Translations under genes and position numbers: made by a program
Part shown: one piece after another, positions 36,401 to 48,868 of the stretch
How positions within the stretch are numbered: the first letter of the stretch is position 1
How the letters are laid out: every line of letters begins with the position of its first letter
The notes under the pieces: model-generated
What the model was told of the DNA's origin: nothing
Database searches by the model: none
What the model saw: the letters and a program-made list of their open reading frames with translations, nothing else
Assembly: GCA_037367405.1 (NCBI GenBank)
Contig: JAZKJV010004138.1
Coordinates: forward strand, 1-64,000
Direction: 5' to 3'
Source of the DNA: Ottelia alismoides
Lineage: Eukaryota > Streptophyta > Magnoliopsida > Alismatales > Hydrocharitaceae
DNA length: 64,000 bases

Positions 36401-37177
36401 GAGCTTCGAGAAATTTAATATTATTATTTTTGTGGAAATTTACATAGTTTTGCCACTGTGTACTTTAAATTCCATATTAAATTATTTGTAGCTCCAAAAA
36501 TCACCAAAAAATTATAATAGGTTTAGTTTCAGTTGTTCTACTTCGTGCCTAAAAATCACATCATTTTCATACATAACGAGGCCTTAATAAATTATAATCT
36601 TTTGCTTAATTGGTTTTTAATAGGTCCAAAATTAATCATGTTTTAGGATTAATAATTTTCCTGGATTCATATTACATAGAAATATCTAGGATAATTTTTG
36701 TATCTGAAAATGATGGATTTTGGTATTTATTAAAATTAATTTTGCAAAAACTACCCTGCATTCATATTTAATTCATTTAGAGTCTAAAAATTCCAAAAAT
36801 ACAGTAGCTTAATTTCATTGCATTTCATATTATTGCCAAGTTTCATCATTTTTGGACATAATTTGACCGTACTTTAAATTTAACCGTCGAATTTGGCTTG
36901 AATTGCATCGTATTTTTCTTAAGTGCATAAAAAATACCAAAAATATTCTCCTGAAAATCTAACATCGAAATTGACTTCAAATTAACCTAAGGAAAAAGCT
37001 GCCTCCCTGAGTTCGACCTTGGGCTTGCTCAAGTAAAATAAAAAATTGCCGCTTATGTTTAATTTAATATTAATCTAAGTGGTTCTGAAAAGTCTTGAAT
37101 TATCTAACTACAATGAATGCACATTGAATTTGATCATTAATTCGGTTGAACTAGGTAGGGTAGATCGAGGCTCTTCA
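33444..37177 (+). repeat. Element B 3' LTR
   Basis: 3734 bp, aligned end to end with the 5' LTR. Starts TGATGAATATGTGATTCATC and ends GGCTCTTCA. A TATA-like site is at 34905-34912. Confidence 0.95.
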
Positions 37178-37182
37178 CTATG
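37178..37182. repeat. Target-site duplication of element B, right copy
   Basis: CTATG, one transition from CTGTG at 19972-19976. Confidence 0.75.
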
Positions 37183-38800
37183 ACTTTGTTTGTGGAGGCC
37201 ACAGGAGCTAAAGGCCCCATCTGAGGGGTCGATTTTGTCTAGGAACCCTTCCTAGGTCGCCGGAGTGCCTTGAGCTCGAAGGACTTGATCGATAGACCTC
37301 GGACACTTTTGAGTCCTCTCAATGGTTCACCATAGTTGCAGGTGCATGCAGAGCTAACTGGAGCTACAGGAGGAGGTTGAAGGAGCGAGCACTTCCGATC
37401 GAAACTCACCAAGGGTGAGTTCTTCCAATGTTCTTCCAACACCCTCGAGAGTCATCCGATCATCAGCAGCCGCCCATGTCGCCAGTTGTTGTTGGATATT
37501 GCCACCACTCCGCTGTTATATTAGGAGTGAGATCTAATCGGGAGCATTGATCGTCGAAGCAGTATCGACCGTTAATAAGTTGTCACGTGGATAAGTGAGG
37601 ATCATCCAACTGTTCAATCCCGCATATTAGGGGCTATTTTACAAATTTTCCACCATTTTTTATTTCATTCTAGTCTTATAATATTTTATTCTCGCTTTAT
37701 ATTTTTGTAAAAGATGCACTAGATTCCCTGCCATTTCTAATATTCAGATTTGGGTCCAGTCCACGTCACCTTACATGTGGTAACATGTGAGGTGGAGATT
37801 TTGCACCTAGGCCCTTGCGTCTTTTTGTATTTTAATTTAGTCCATAAACATTTAATATTAGTAATAATATTTTGGGTATCTTGCATAATTCACCTTGCCT
37901 TTTATTCTAATTACAAATATGTCCCTATTAGTTCATTATTTTTTGAGATTGTTTTCCATTTATTAAAAAAATCATCCATGCTCTACATATTATTAAAAAA
38001 AATAGGATTAAGTGATTTCTTACTTATAGTTTCACATTATATTTTTGCATTTCAGGCATTTTTATCATTTTCTAAAAATAAAAAGATCACATTTTGCCGA
38101 TGTTTGATTTATAAAATATCAAAAAAATATTAAAATGTTTTGAAAATTCCCCAAATAATATATTTTCCTTATTATATAATTTTAGAACTCTGAACAAAAA
38201 ATTCCTAAAAATGGAGAAATAAAAAGACTGAAATTTTAAAAATTCCAAAATCAAGTAAAAAAATAAAAAGATTCGCTAAAAATCCTAAAAATATTTACTT
38301 TTTATTTCTAAATTTTCTTTATATTATTATCTATTTATTAAAATTTATTAGGATAATTTTGGATTTATTTACTTTTTAAATTCCAAAACAATTTGGCCTA
38401 TTTATTTAATCCTTATTTTGGGATTTTTTTGACTTTAAAATTATAAAAAATCAGTATAAATTCCCCAAAAGTCATAAAAATGGTAGAAAAATATTTAAAA
38501 TCAAAAATATTTTATTCAATAATTTTTATTTATTTTAGCTGTATTTATAATTGAATTACTCTGTATTATATATAGATATATATCCTTATATAATAGATTA
38601 ATAAGAAAAAGAATATAAAATTCAGAAAATATAAAAAAAATAAAATATAAAATAAAAAACAAGAAAATATAAAAATAAAAATTCATAAAAAATATAAAAT
38701 TAAAAACCCACACAAAACACTTAGACAAGAAGAAGAACACAAATTTTGGAATTCATTTTCCCAATCTATCACATTTGCTCCTTATGTTCGGCACTCTTCA
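37183..38800 (+). repeat. Element C 5' LTR, right segment
   Basis: Continues 19976 after removing element B. Matches 58007-59612: AGGAGCTAAAGGCCCCATCT, the TCACCAAGGGTGAGTTCTTC block, and the ending ACACAAATTTTGGAATTCAT ... CACTCTTCA. The second half is very AT-rich. Apparent frames here are chance. Confidence 0.85.
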
Positions 38801-38810
38801 TTTTTTCAAA

Positions 38811-38828
38811 TGGCACCATTGCTCGGGA
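38811..38828 (+). other. Element C primer-binding site (tRNA-Asp type)
   Basis: TGGCACCATTGCTCGGGA, ten bases after the LTR end, resembles the tRNA-Asp primer site with about four substitutions. It lies further from the LTR than usual, so the LTR end may be a few bases later. Confidence 0.75.
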
Positions 38829-40189
38829 GCAATGTTGCATAGATTGGACCTTTGCATGTTCTTCTTTCTTATCAATTTTTATCTTTATTTCCTTTTCATT
38901 TTATTTGATATTATTATTGATCTGTCTAATATCTCTTTTATTGTTTGACTTGTTTGTGAGATACCACGAATCAAGGGAGGATCTCCTAGGAGACCTATGC
39001 ACCTACGTGAAGCGGATTCAACACCTACGTGAAGCGGATTCAGCTTTTCTGACCTAGTCAATAAGAGAGAGCGACAAGGAAGACTTGAAGGATTTTTGAA
39101 GACATAGCTTTTTGTCCTTTCTTGCATTTAATTTTAATTTTGTAATTCAAGTGAGAGAGAGACTTATATTTGTAATAATTTTGACTCTATGGACTCTGGC
39201 ACTTCACGAGGTCCCATGCCCGAGTGATTCTTCACTTTGGGGCCTCGTCGATTTTTGTCATGTTTTTATCACTTCTCTTTTTATTTATTTCACTATTTTT
39301 TATTTGTTTTGTAGGATTGATCCATAATTCTAAGATTTTCTTAATCGATAGATTAAGGTCCAAGCCCCAATTATATTTGCATATACTTATAAAGTCATGC
39401 TTGGATTTAATCAAACCTAATTATTGACTATTTTAGTCTTGAGATTGCACGCCAAGAGACTATACAAAGCTTGCAGGATCCTCTATAGCGGACACCAATG
39501 AGCTTCCCAGTTTGGACCCTAGGTCTCATATCTAGATAGTTAGCATATGATGCTTCATGATAATAACATATTCTGTCTAGGTTAATTTCATTGGTTGCAT
39601 TGCATATAGGTTTCAATTCTGCTTAGCATCCTTGCATGAAGAGAGCTAGAGGCAAGGCGAGCATTTCTACTTAGCATTCATCATTGTTTTCACCTCACTT
39701 TGTTTTTCCGAATCTCTCCCTCTTATGTTGACTACCTAGGATTCTAAAGGAATTGACTCCTCGTTAGGTTCGTGCAATTCTATTCCAAAAATACAAAAAA
39801 GAGAAAACCAATAAAATTGGGATTGCTAAGATTACTTGACTATAAAATCAAAAAGAAAAATATATCATTGTCTTGGGGAGAGCAACCCCTCATATTATTG
39901 ACATTTTATTTGCCACGTATATACTAAGGATTAGTGACCCAATCCCAAGCCTACCTATGTGTTTGTACAATTTTTGAAATTCACCTTAACTCTAAAATTG
40001 AAAAGATAAAAAGATCGAACTTTCATGGTCATCACTGAGTTGAGTTGGTGAATTGAGGGATTTGTTTTGTGTATATTTATTTGTGATTATTTGTGTGCAT
40101 ACTTGATCTTCTTTGAGCATTTACACCCTTTTCGTTACATATCTAGACTTGACATTGTGATGTATTGATCCCTTCCTTTTATTTCGAAG
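38829..40189 (+). other. Element C untranslated leader
   Basis: About 1.36 kb without a gene. A 20-bp sequence, ACCTACGTGAAGCGGATTCA, occurs twice in tandem (39001-39020 and 39023-39042). The rest is T-rich. Confidence 0.6.
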
Positions 40190-41889
40190 ATGGACAACTG
40201 GAGTGATCTTTATCAGGATTGTGCGGATCCCTTGTACCCTCCAGTTTGTCCACCTCTACTTTTCTAGGACTTTGCTCCTGACTCTTCTTTTGTACATATC
40301 TTCCCAATCCATTATTCCAGGCATCGGATTTTGAGTTTTACCCACCACCTCCATGCACATATTTTCCACCATATCATTCACCCGATATTGAGATTTTGGT
40401 CACCTCTCATGAAGACTGCTCTTGAGAACATAACCCAGTTAGTGGAACACATGAATTTGAGGATAGATGACCTCACCAGCCTAAATAAGAGCCATATTGA
40501 CACTTCACCTTATGGATTTATGGATTCGTTTGAGGACACCTATGAGAGCTTGCAATCGCCCAAAATACAAAAAAATGAGAAAATTTTAAAAATACAAAAA
40601 TATTTCAGGAGACATACAGTTGAGTCGTCTTGTGAGGAGAGGGCACCCATGCCAGATCCTACACACACACACACACCAGTTACCACCTTTGACCCCAAGT
40701 ATGACATTGTACAGGCTGCTCTTAGTCATCATCCTTGGGTAGATGATGATTCTGATCTCCTCCTTTGTAAGGAGGAGATCCAAAATCTTTAAAAATGCTA
40801 ACTACACCCGAAGTGATGGTAGTTATTCGTGAGATCATTGAGGCCCCACTTCGCTAGAACATGACCCAATTATCTGCTCCTAAACCCAAGAAGAGAAAGC
40901 AAAGGAGCAGATCTGAGTGACACATTTTTACATGATCACTACCTACGCCATCAGTCACTCCCACATATTAGGAAAGGGAATATTGTCACACCTCTTGTGA
41001 GTTGCACTATCTTTGACCATTCTTGTGATCACACTCTCCTTGACGACGATGCTTCAATTAATATACTACCCTTCTCATTGGTAGAGTATCTTCACTTAGT
41101 GCCTCTCAAGAAAATCATCATGATTTGTCAATTTGCTGATGGATCAATAAAGAGGCCAAAGGTATTCTAGAGAACGATGTCATCCAGATTCACGACATGA
41201 GCTTCACTGCTAACTTTTTTTGTATTATCCATGGAGACCTCCACCCCTATGGAGCATCCTCTAATCATCCTAGGATAGCCTTTCCTCGCATCTGCGAGAG
41301 CCATTATTGATTATGGATCTGAAGAAATCTATTTCTGTTCTACTAATGAGAGCTAGGTGTTGATCACTGCGCCCACTATTGACCAGACACCTGATTCTGA
41401 TGAGAGTGTACCTATGTTAGCCTACCTTGAGGACTATGATCTTGATGCTGATATCAGAGAGGTTTACTTTTTAATGGATGAGACTGAGACCCAAGGATTC
41501 CTCTTCGGTGAGGAAGACTCGACATAGACCTTAGAGTTCTCCCTTCTAGTGAGTGGTGATGTATTGATGACATCCACAATATCTACACTATAGACACTTT
41601 AGAGTGGAGGGCAGACATAGTAGAGACTGCAGATGCCGAATTTGACCTTATTTCTTTCAGCAAGGAATTCAAGCCTTTTGATTGTGACCTAGCGGATACT
41701 TCCCAGGCCAAGCACGACCACACTACTTCTACTGATCAGTTCATGCCTTTCCACTTTAATTCCACTGAGGATCTTCATCAGGTCGATCCTGATCGGTTTG
41801 TGTCTATTGATGACCTCGATATCGACCTGGACCTAGTGAAATCCATTCCTCAATGGTCATGTAAGAAGGTAGGCTTTCTAAATTCTTGA
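40190..41889 (+). pseudogene. Element C coding remnant: short N-terminal domain plus protease, no RT
   Basis: Start ATG at 40190 (MDNWSDLYQDCADPLYPP), like the gag start of B. After early stops, 40331-40792 gives a 153-codon frame with an acidic, coiled-coil-like part (MKTALENITQLVEHMNLRID) and no Retrotrans_gag core. A basic patch PKPKKRKQRSR near 40890 precedes an aspartic-protease-like domain (40980-41330): LLDDDASINILP, QFADGSIKRPK, HPLIILG and ASARAIIDYG. The catalytic loop Gly has become Asp. A very acidic tail follows (41400-41889, across frames, ending LDIDLDLVKSIPQWSCKKV) and stops at 41887-41889. No RT, RNase H or integrase motif lies between here and the 3' LTR. I infer a non-autonomous element whose protease is an inherited leftover. 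Confidence 0.7.
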
Positions 41890-41993
41890 TATTTGTACAT
41901 CCACCTCTTTGTATATCCACTTTCACTTTATTTCATTCCATCTATTGTTTTTGCTCCTCCACCTCATTCCATGTGTTTTGCATTGATTAAGAT

Positions 41994-42576
41994 GTACTTT
42001 GTCCTAAGTATAGGGGAGGTAGATGAGTTGGGTGATCTTTCTTCTTTTCTTTTTTTTGTTCTTTTCAGTTTTTTCTTCCAAAAGGTGTCACCCCTTCTTC
42101 ACTGCTATACTTAGGATGTAATTTATCCTAAGTATAGGGGGTGTATACCTCGAGTTGTCCATTCTTTGTTCACTTTCATCACTCTTGTTGTTGCCTATAC
42201 TTAGGGATCGTTTTCCCTAAGTATGGGGGGAATGATGCGTACATTCTTCCCTCAGATATTTTCTTTTTAATTCTTCCCCTCCACTGTTTCCCTTCCTTTC
42301 CTATACTTAAGAATATCTCACCCTAAGTATAGGGGGATACATATTGAGTTATGATTTGTTTATTCCCACCCTCGACCCTCCCTGCATGTAGATATACCCT
42401 GCTATACTTAGGATTATTTCATCTTAAGTGTAAAAGGGGCGGTCAACTTCTCGTTCATTCGTTCATTCTTTATTCAATCGTTGCAATATAGGCTCTTTAA
42501 TACTCAGTACATGTTATGTCTTCTCTTTTCTCTCTGATCTATGAGGGCGTAGCTAAAGCTAAGTATATGGGGGGTC
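41994..42576 (+). other. Hairpin/PPT array of element C (six units)
   Basis: Units at 41994-42022, 42105-42143, 42195-42231, 42301-42338, 42402-42440 and 42543-42576. Unit 2 is a perfect 13-bp stem CTATACTTAGGAT / ATCCTAAGTATAG with loop GTAATTT, then GGGGG. Unit 3 has CTTAGGGA / TCCCTAAG. Unit 5 keeps pairing through two G-U wobbles. Unit 6 (GCTAAGTATATGGGGGG) resembles the terminal PPT of C. Same design and place as in element B. Confidence 0.85.
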
Positions 42577-44456
42577 GTATATACTTAATATATACTTTAA
42601 CCATAACTCGTACTTTCATATTTTTAACAATATGGCTAATTAATAAAAATGAATATACACACATACCCAATTCTTTGTATAAAATGATTAATAAATCAGG
42701 TTAAAAATGTTTTTTTGCAAAAATGTTTAAAAAACAGTTTGAAAAACCTTTTGAAAATGGAAAATATTTTGTTAAATATTTTCAACCTTTGTAAATTTTT
42801 TTTGTTTGTAAAAATTTCTTTCTTTGTTTAAAACAAAATCTTTTGAAAATCTATTTACAAATGATTCTGAAAAATGGTTGCAAACAATATTTTGAAAAAT
42901 CTATCTATACTATTTGAAAAATCTTTGCAAAATGAATTTTAAATTTTGTAAAATATTTGTAAAAATTATTCGTAATAAATATTTGTCAAAATTGGTTTGC
43001 AAAATAAAGATTTCAAAATGTTTATGAAAATATTTTCAAGTTATTTTGAGAATTTTGTACAAAATAAAAATCCTTTATAAACCCTATACAAACTTGTAAA
43101 TTCTTAAAAACCTAATTCTTGTAAATAATAAGACGCACTCTCATGTAAACATATGTACATAGTTCTTTGTCAAACTTTTTATTTTGAAAAATTCCTAAAA
43201 ATTTGTAAAATTAAAAATCCCCAAAACATTTGGAAAAATCTTTTCAAAAACTTGCATAAAATTTGCAAAACCTTTTCAAAAATCCATAAAAAGTTCAAAA
43301 TTTAAAAATGGCATCACAAAAATATTTTCTACATTGTTCATAGCATTTGCATTTTTTGGATTGAGTTTGATAATTGAATAAGTCTAAGTAAAATCCGAAG
43401 ATTGGAGCTTGCTTGGACCTTAAACCTACTTAATCACAGGAACATGGTATGAACTAGAATTAAGCTACTTCAGATCTGCTTGACTTAATTCTTTGAGATC
43501 ATGAGACAGTTCAATGTCATCTTGACTTCCTAAGTAGAATATCTCGGAGCACACGCGCGACTCTTGTTGATAATGACTTAGCTTGTACACCTGCACCTTG
43601 CACTTTGCTCACCTCAGTTAAAGTAGTATAGGGCTTGATTTGCTGACATGAGACACAAGCCAATGGAAACATCAGAAGTCACACATTTGTGGACATTGTA
43701 CTCCAACCCGATCCAACAACGAAGAGGTCTAAAGATAGAAGTTATGAGTTGCAATAGTGCTTCAAAAGAAGGATAGTCTAGTGGCTCAAGATGAAAAACT
43801 ACATTGTAAATGCTGCTCAAAAAATGGGAAAAAAAACAAAAACTCCAAAAAGTTGATAGGTCTAATTGAAAATAAAATACCTATTGTAGTGTACGTATTT
43901 GTATAGTCAATAAGCGAGCTTAAGCTTCAAAGTTATATGTTCGTGAGCCTGCAGCCATATGACTTGGCTACACTGGTCAAACATCCTAGGATAGGTAGCT
44001 ACACTAGCCAGTGTCCATTGTTCTCTCCACCTTCTCTTCTTGAGCTGGTTATACTTGAACTTAGAAGGGAATACCCATGCTTCTCGAGGAAAGAGTTGTT
44101 AGATTGGGGAATTCGTGTCACCATGTCGGAGAAGACTAACTTTTACCGTTTCAGCCGAGGAGAGCTACATATCTCTCACACTGTTCAAGATAGATTCATA
44201 GTCATAAGGGTTTGCATATGAGTTGATATATTCTTACCTGGCTATTGAGAAGACTTAAGCAGAGTTTTATGATTCTCGAAGGTTGTTGTCTTTCAAATCC
44301 ATTTTCCAAAAAGGTTCCAATCGCACCTAAAATCCAATGGTCTGACTTAAGCTCCAAACTTTGATTTTATGAAGACAAGCTTGAGAATTAAAATCAATCC
44401 AATTTCTTTCATTTTCTTTTCTTTACTTTTATTTGCTACACTTATTGTATAAGTGT
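42577..44456 (+). other. Element C distal 3' non-coding region
   Basis: Bases 42590-43330 are low-complexity, built of TTTGTAAAA- and TTTGAAAA-like words. Bases 43360-44230 are homologous to element B 32400-33200. The 94-codon frame at 43937-44221 lies in the conserved part. Its protein (RREYPCFSRKELLDWGIRVT) is partly matched in B, but I cannot name it. Confidence 0.55.
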
Positions 44457-44490
44457 TTGTTAGGGAGTAGCAAAGGCAAGTATATGGGGG
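44457..44490 (+). other. Element C terminal hairpin and PPT
   Basis: TTGTTA (44457-44462) pairs with TAGCAA (44468-44473) with one G-U pair. The PPT AAGTATATGGGGG follows, directly before the 3' LTR. Confidence 0.75.
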
Positions 44491-45336
44491 TGATGAATCT
44501 CCATTTCATCACCTTTATTCTATCATTTTCGCCGTAAAAACCCCAGCTAAATGCATGTAAATATCATTAAATTGTACAAATTAACATTCATTATTCATTC
44601 CATTTATTGTATACAAAATATAGTTTTAGTGCCAAAATTATAGAATAAAGAAAAGAAAAGGAATAAAATGCCAAAGCTATTTTATGACCCTAAACCCAGA
44701 GACCAAGTCAAGAATTGATTTGGTCGACAAGGAATAAAGTTGGGGAGATAAGGGCCAAAAACCAAATAAAATTCACATTCTTTTATTGATCAATAAGTCA
44801 TATTTGGGACCTATTTTATTCTCTATTATTTATATTCAATAAAGAAACTCTGAACATAAAAGTTGTAGATAAAAATGTATAGAAAAACACAAATATGATT
44901 TCACACAAAAATAATATATAGTGTACTCCTTGTACTCTGAATAAAAAGGCAAAACCCAAACTTCCCATACCCATATCTTATCCATATGAACTCAAAATGT
45001 TCCAAAATCACTTTAATTGTATATAACTTTTAATGAGCTATCTAATGAAGGTAGTTTCATTTAATTTGGATTTAAGATGCAAAAGTTAGGTTTCATAACC
45101 TATTGTACAATATACCTGAATAAAATATTCATTTTATTTACTCTTTATCATTTTTATAATTTTATATTTTTATAATGTTGCAAATATTATTTATAGTATA
45201 TGTACATAATTAGACTACAATAAAACCATTAAAACACACTAAAATAAAATAATATGCAAGACTACATAGATGAAATACTTATACTTATATAATATTTACA
45301 TTTATTTATTTAAGTGTACAAAATATAACAATAATA

Positions 45337-45582
45337 TAGGGATTTTTACCCAGTAGACCCTATAAACATTTTAAAATGCCTCTACGACGTTTTGCACAAC
45401 ATAATTATCCCATCGACCCTGTAAATTACCCCAAGAACCCCCACGGGCTTAAAACATATTGTTCGGAGGGTTCATAGGGTAAGAGTTGGCAAGTTTAAGT
45501 GGTCGAGGGGGGAATTAGGTTGTTGAAAAGGTCGTGGCGGTGATTAGCAAAGTTTATAGGATCTGTCGGGTAAAAATCTCTA
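45337..45582. mobile_element. 246-bp MITE in the element C 3' LTR
   Basis: 31-bp terminal inverted repeats (45337-45367 and 45552-45582), both starting TAGRGATTTTTACCC and ending CCTATAAAC inward, with a few mismatches. The sequence is absent from the matching part of the 5' LTR (about 18870), so it is a later insertion. It has no coding capacity. The target duplication may be TA, but the AT-rich flank hides it. Superfamily not determined. Confidence 0.8.
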
Positions 45583-46272
45583 AAATATAATAAAAATATA
45601 TTTATGTATAAAAATAATTTATAAATATATAAATTATGTACATAAAATAATAAAATCAAAAATTAAAAATAAAAATAAAATACTCAATATATAGAAAAAT
45701 ATAACTATAAATAAACCCTAAAACTTAACTTGTAATAAATAAGCCCATAAAAAATAAATAAAAATCATATTAAAATACTATAGAAAATAATAAATATTTT
45801 TTTTATTTTATAACTTAAAATTAATTAATTAATTTACTATTTATTATTAATTTTACAATATTTGCGGGCATGCTTTTTTCCTGGTTATTCCAAGTGGACG
45901 AACCAGATCGCACCGCTAGTTGACTCCGATCAACTCCTATGACAAGCCCTTAGGCCTATTAGAACCTTGTTTTGACTCATCTTTCTCCCTATTTCCCCAA
46001 GCGATGAAAGCATCGATTTGGATTGATTCCTTTACGATTTTTTCTCCTCCATCTACCAGTTATATGGCACTCTTTATACCTCGGGGATTGCTCTGCTCAA
46101 TCGAGCACCGCGCCTCGATATTCCACATTGTTTCGTCACATGTACAAAACCATACCCTCCACCTTCCTCCAATTTGAATCCTATTTACCCCACCTTTCCC
46201 CCTTCTTGCATCCTAGGACTCGAGCTCTGTGACAGGGAGCTCGCCTAGTGATTAGGTGGTCGAGGAGGCGAG

Positions 46273-46277
46273 GGAGG
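46273..46277. repeat. Target-site duplication of element D, left copy
   Basis: GGAGG, repeated exactly at 57599-57603. Confidence 0.85.
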
Positions 46278-48853
46278 TATTGGACATGCGAGCCAACGGC
46301 GCGCCATTATGGAATAAATGTTATTGCGATAATCATTCCCTGAACTGAAATGAAGAATAACTAATTTGCATAATAGGTCCCTTAGTACAATTAGGGTTAT
46401 GTACCATAACCATCTTAATGATCATACAGTTGTTGATTCAATTACTGAATCATATATGCCGGTGCTTGGATGAATATCTAAGGATTTAGATTGAAGACTC
46501 ATCAAGTACCATCAAATGATTGTTAAGAGAGGATCTCCAGCCTGAGGAGGAGATGGCAATCCTTTCTCACTTGGCTGATATCTGACCGACCTCTTGATGC
46601 AAGTCCTCTACATGGGAATAGGGATCTAGAGGTGTTAGATTAGTTAGTCAAAGAGTTGACTTAACGAGATCGATATAACCAAAGACCTATGTCGTATGTT
46701 GTCATGATATAGGCACGCATCCTATGACCGGAGACAGATGTGTTAGTATATGTCTGAGTATGTATATTTGGCAGACCAAAAGGTTGATGACCTAATCAAG
46801 GTCTATACACCGGTGCACTAGTGTGCATATAAGAGCATATGAGTAATACGATCTCTCAAAGGGATCATACAGGTTCATTACTGAACTGGAAGACATGAGC
46901 TCACATGAGATATTGGGAAGAATCAAATTCTGTGCACGGTCGTCTAGCTTTGGAATCTTGACTAAATTTGTAGGTTTGATATATACTTTTTGAAAGTATA
47001 TGATCAATACCTAGATTTGATATATGCTTTTGGAAAGTATTTGATCGATACCAACTCCCAATAGTCAAATAAGAAACTTCACGATAAAACCCTGGAGGAG
47101 ACAGTCTAAAAGAGATCTAAAACTTCGGGATTTATTTTGGGTCTTCTAGTATGCAGGATGTACAGGTATTAGGAATGCCTGAGGGTTATGTGATTATAAA
47201 CGATTGTATAACCATGATGCTACCATTCCAAGGGAGTAATGAGACAGGTCTGGATTTTAGTGACTCCTCTTATAGAGAAGTAATCTGATCTTAGTCTAAA
47301 TGTTGGACATTGATCTGAATGTGATTCAGATGTAATGAGAAGATTAGATTTGCGATCTTGATTTAATCAAGCATCTATGGGAGGTCTGCAAGATCTGGAT
47401 TTGAGATGTGATCTCAATATCCAAGTCACTATACATGGAATAATACAATCACCCATTCCTTATCTCCAAGTATCCGCAGAGTATTATCCTTGAAAGAGTT
47501 CATGGATAATTTTGTTGTTGATATATGTATCTGAGTATTTAGAAAAATGGATAATTAAATGTGAATTTAATTATCATGAATAATATGAATTTGATTCATA
47601 TTATATGGAGAGTCATATGAGATAATTAAATGTGATTTAATTATTAAAGGTCTAAATAATGTGAATGTGATTCGTGTTATTTGGGCACGTGAGAAAAGAG
47701 ATCCAAGATGATTAAATATGATTTAATTATCATGGATATGAATAATGTGGATAGCACTATCCATATTAATTAGATATATCATACATGTGATTTATAATAT
47801 ATTAGAGAGAGCATATTATGATTTATATTTGTTTATTAATTGTTAATATGAATTGGATTCACAATGAATGATTAATTGAAAATATAATTACATTTAGTTT
47901 AGGGTTGTGAATGAGATTCACATAATTTCAATGGCTTGATTGAAGTTTTTCAGAAGATAATTGTTAATTATTTTTATGAAATAATTTACAACAAATGTTG
48001 TTGTAAATCTTGGAGATCTCATGAGATAATGAGATCTCATGAGTTTTTGAGGAGATAGACCCATTCTATCTCATTATCTCCAAGACCAGTCAAAGTGATT
48101 TAAATTGGGATTAATTATCTTGATTTATCAATATAAATTAATTCAAAGTTAAATCAACTGTTGTTGTGTTTTTACCATACCATCTTAGCCATTGAAAGAA
48201 ACAAAAATCAATCTCAACCATTGATTGTGTATTGTCCATGGATGGAGATCCATGGACTCCTAAAACCCTATATAAGAAGAGGCACCCCTTGCTCTCCGAT
48301 ACACAAGTTTGCAACGTAAACATATGCTCTCTCCTTCTCTCTCTCTACACGTCATGTCTCTCTCTCTCTCTCATTATGGCCGTCCACATGGAGCCCTTGA
48401 GAGAGTCGCCATCGTCGCAGCATCGTCGTTATGCTGCTGGAGTATTTTCTCATGGATCTCCGTCTCCTTCGGTGCTCCTCTCTCATGAAGAAGACTTCAG
48501 ATCTTGTGTGATGAGATCAGGAGATTCTCCACTTGGATCATCAACTTGGATTGCGAGAAGGACGCGCCTCATCAACGCGCTCTCAAGCGTCTCCTCCATC
48601 GGATCGGACTTGAGACAGAAGGTCTCTTATTTTAGAGACTTGATCGCAACCACGCTTTAAGAGGTAAACCTTATACCTATTGTAGTTTAGATGAAACGAT
48701 CCGAGAAAGGTTCTTGGATCATGTGGCTCCATCACATTTAAAAATTTAAAATTCCGCTGTCCGGAGCAACTACTGTGACTAGTCGCTCCCGATCGCATTC
48801 GATGTGATCCACATGCTTTTGTGATGCGCTTGAGGATCTTCCCATATCCTTCA
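46278..48853 (+). repeat. Element D 5' LTR
   Basis: 2576 bp, starting TATTGGACATGCGAG (TG mutated to TA) and ending ATATCCTTCA. The unusual length for a copia LTR is matched in the 3' copy. A CT microsatellite lies at 48330-48375, downstream of the TATA box. Confidence 0.92.
48269..48276 (+). promoter_or_regulatory. Probable TATA box of element D LTR
   Basis: TATATAAG followed by AAGAGGCA. Conserved at 57012-57019 in the 3' LTR. Confidence 0.6.
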
Positions 48854-48855
48854 AG

Positions 48856-48868
48856 TGGTATCAGATCC
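48856..48868 (+). other. Element D primer-binding site (tRNA-iMet)
   Basis: TGGTATCAGATCC two bases after the LTR matches the standard copia site TGGTATCAGAGC, complementary to initiator tRNA-Met. Confidence 0.88.

Larger units (their letters stand above)
19977..37177 (+). mobile_element. Element B: full-length Ty3/gypsy (Athila/Tat-like), 17.2 kb
   Basis: LTRs 19977-23705 (3729 bp) and 33444-37177 (3734 bp) flank a tRNA-Asp-type primer site, a 1.4-kb leader, gag, protease, RT, RNase H, integrase, a hairpin/PPT array, about 1.3 kb of other non-coding sequence and the terminal PPT. A near-identical 5-bp duplication flanks it. It lies in the 5' LTR of element C. Coding is far better kept than in A: RT and integrase each have long open stretches with intact catalytic residues, but stops and frameshifts remain. 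Confidence 0.95.
44491..46277 (+). repeat. Element C 3' LTR, left segment
   Basis: Starts TGATGAATCTCCATTTCATC. Aligns with 18063-19560 and holds a MITE at 45337-45582. Interrupted at 46277 by element D; the LTR resumes at 57604. Confidence 0.88.
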
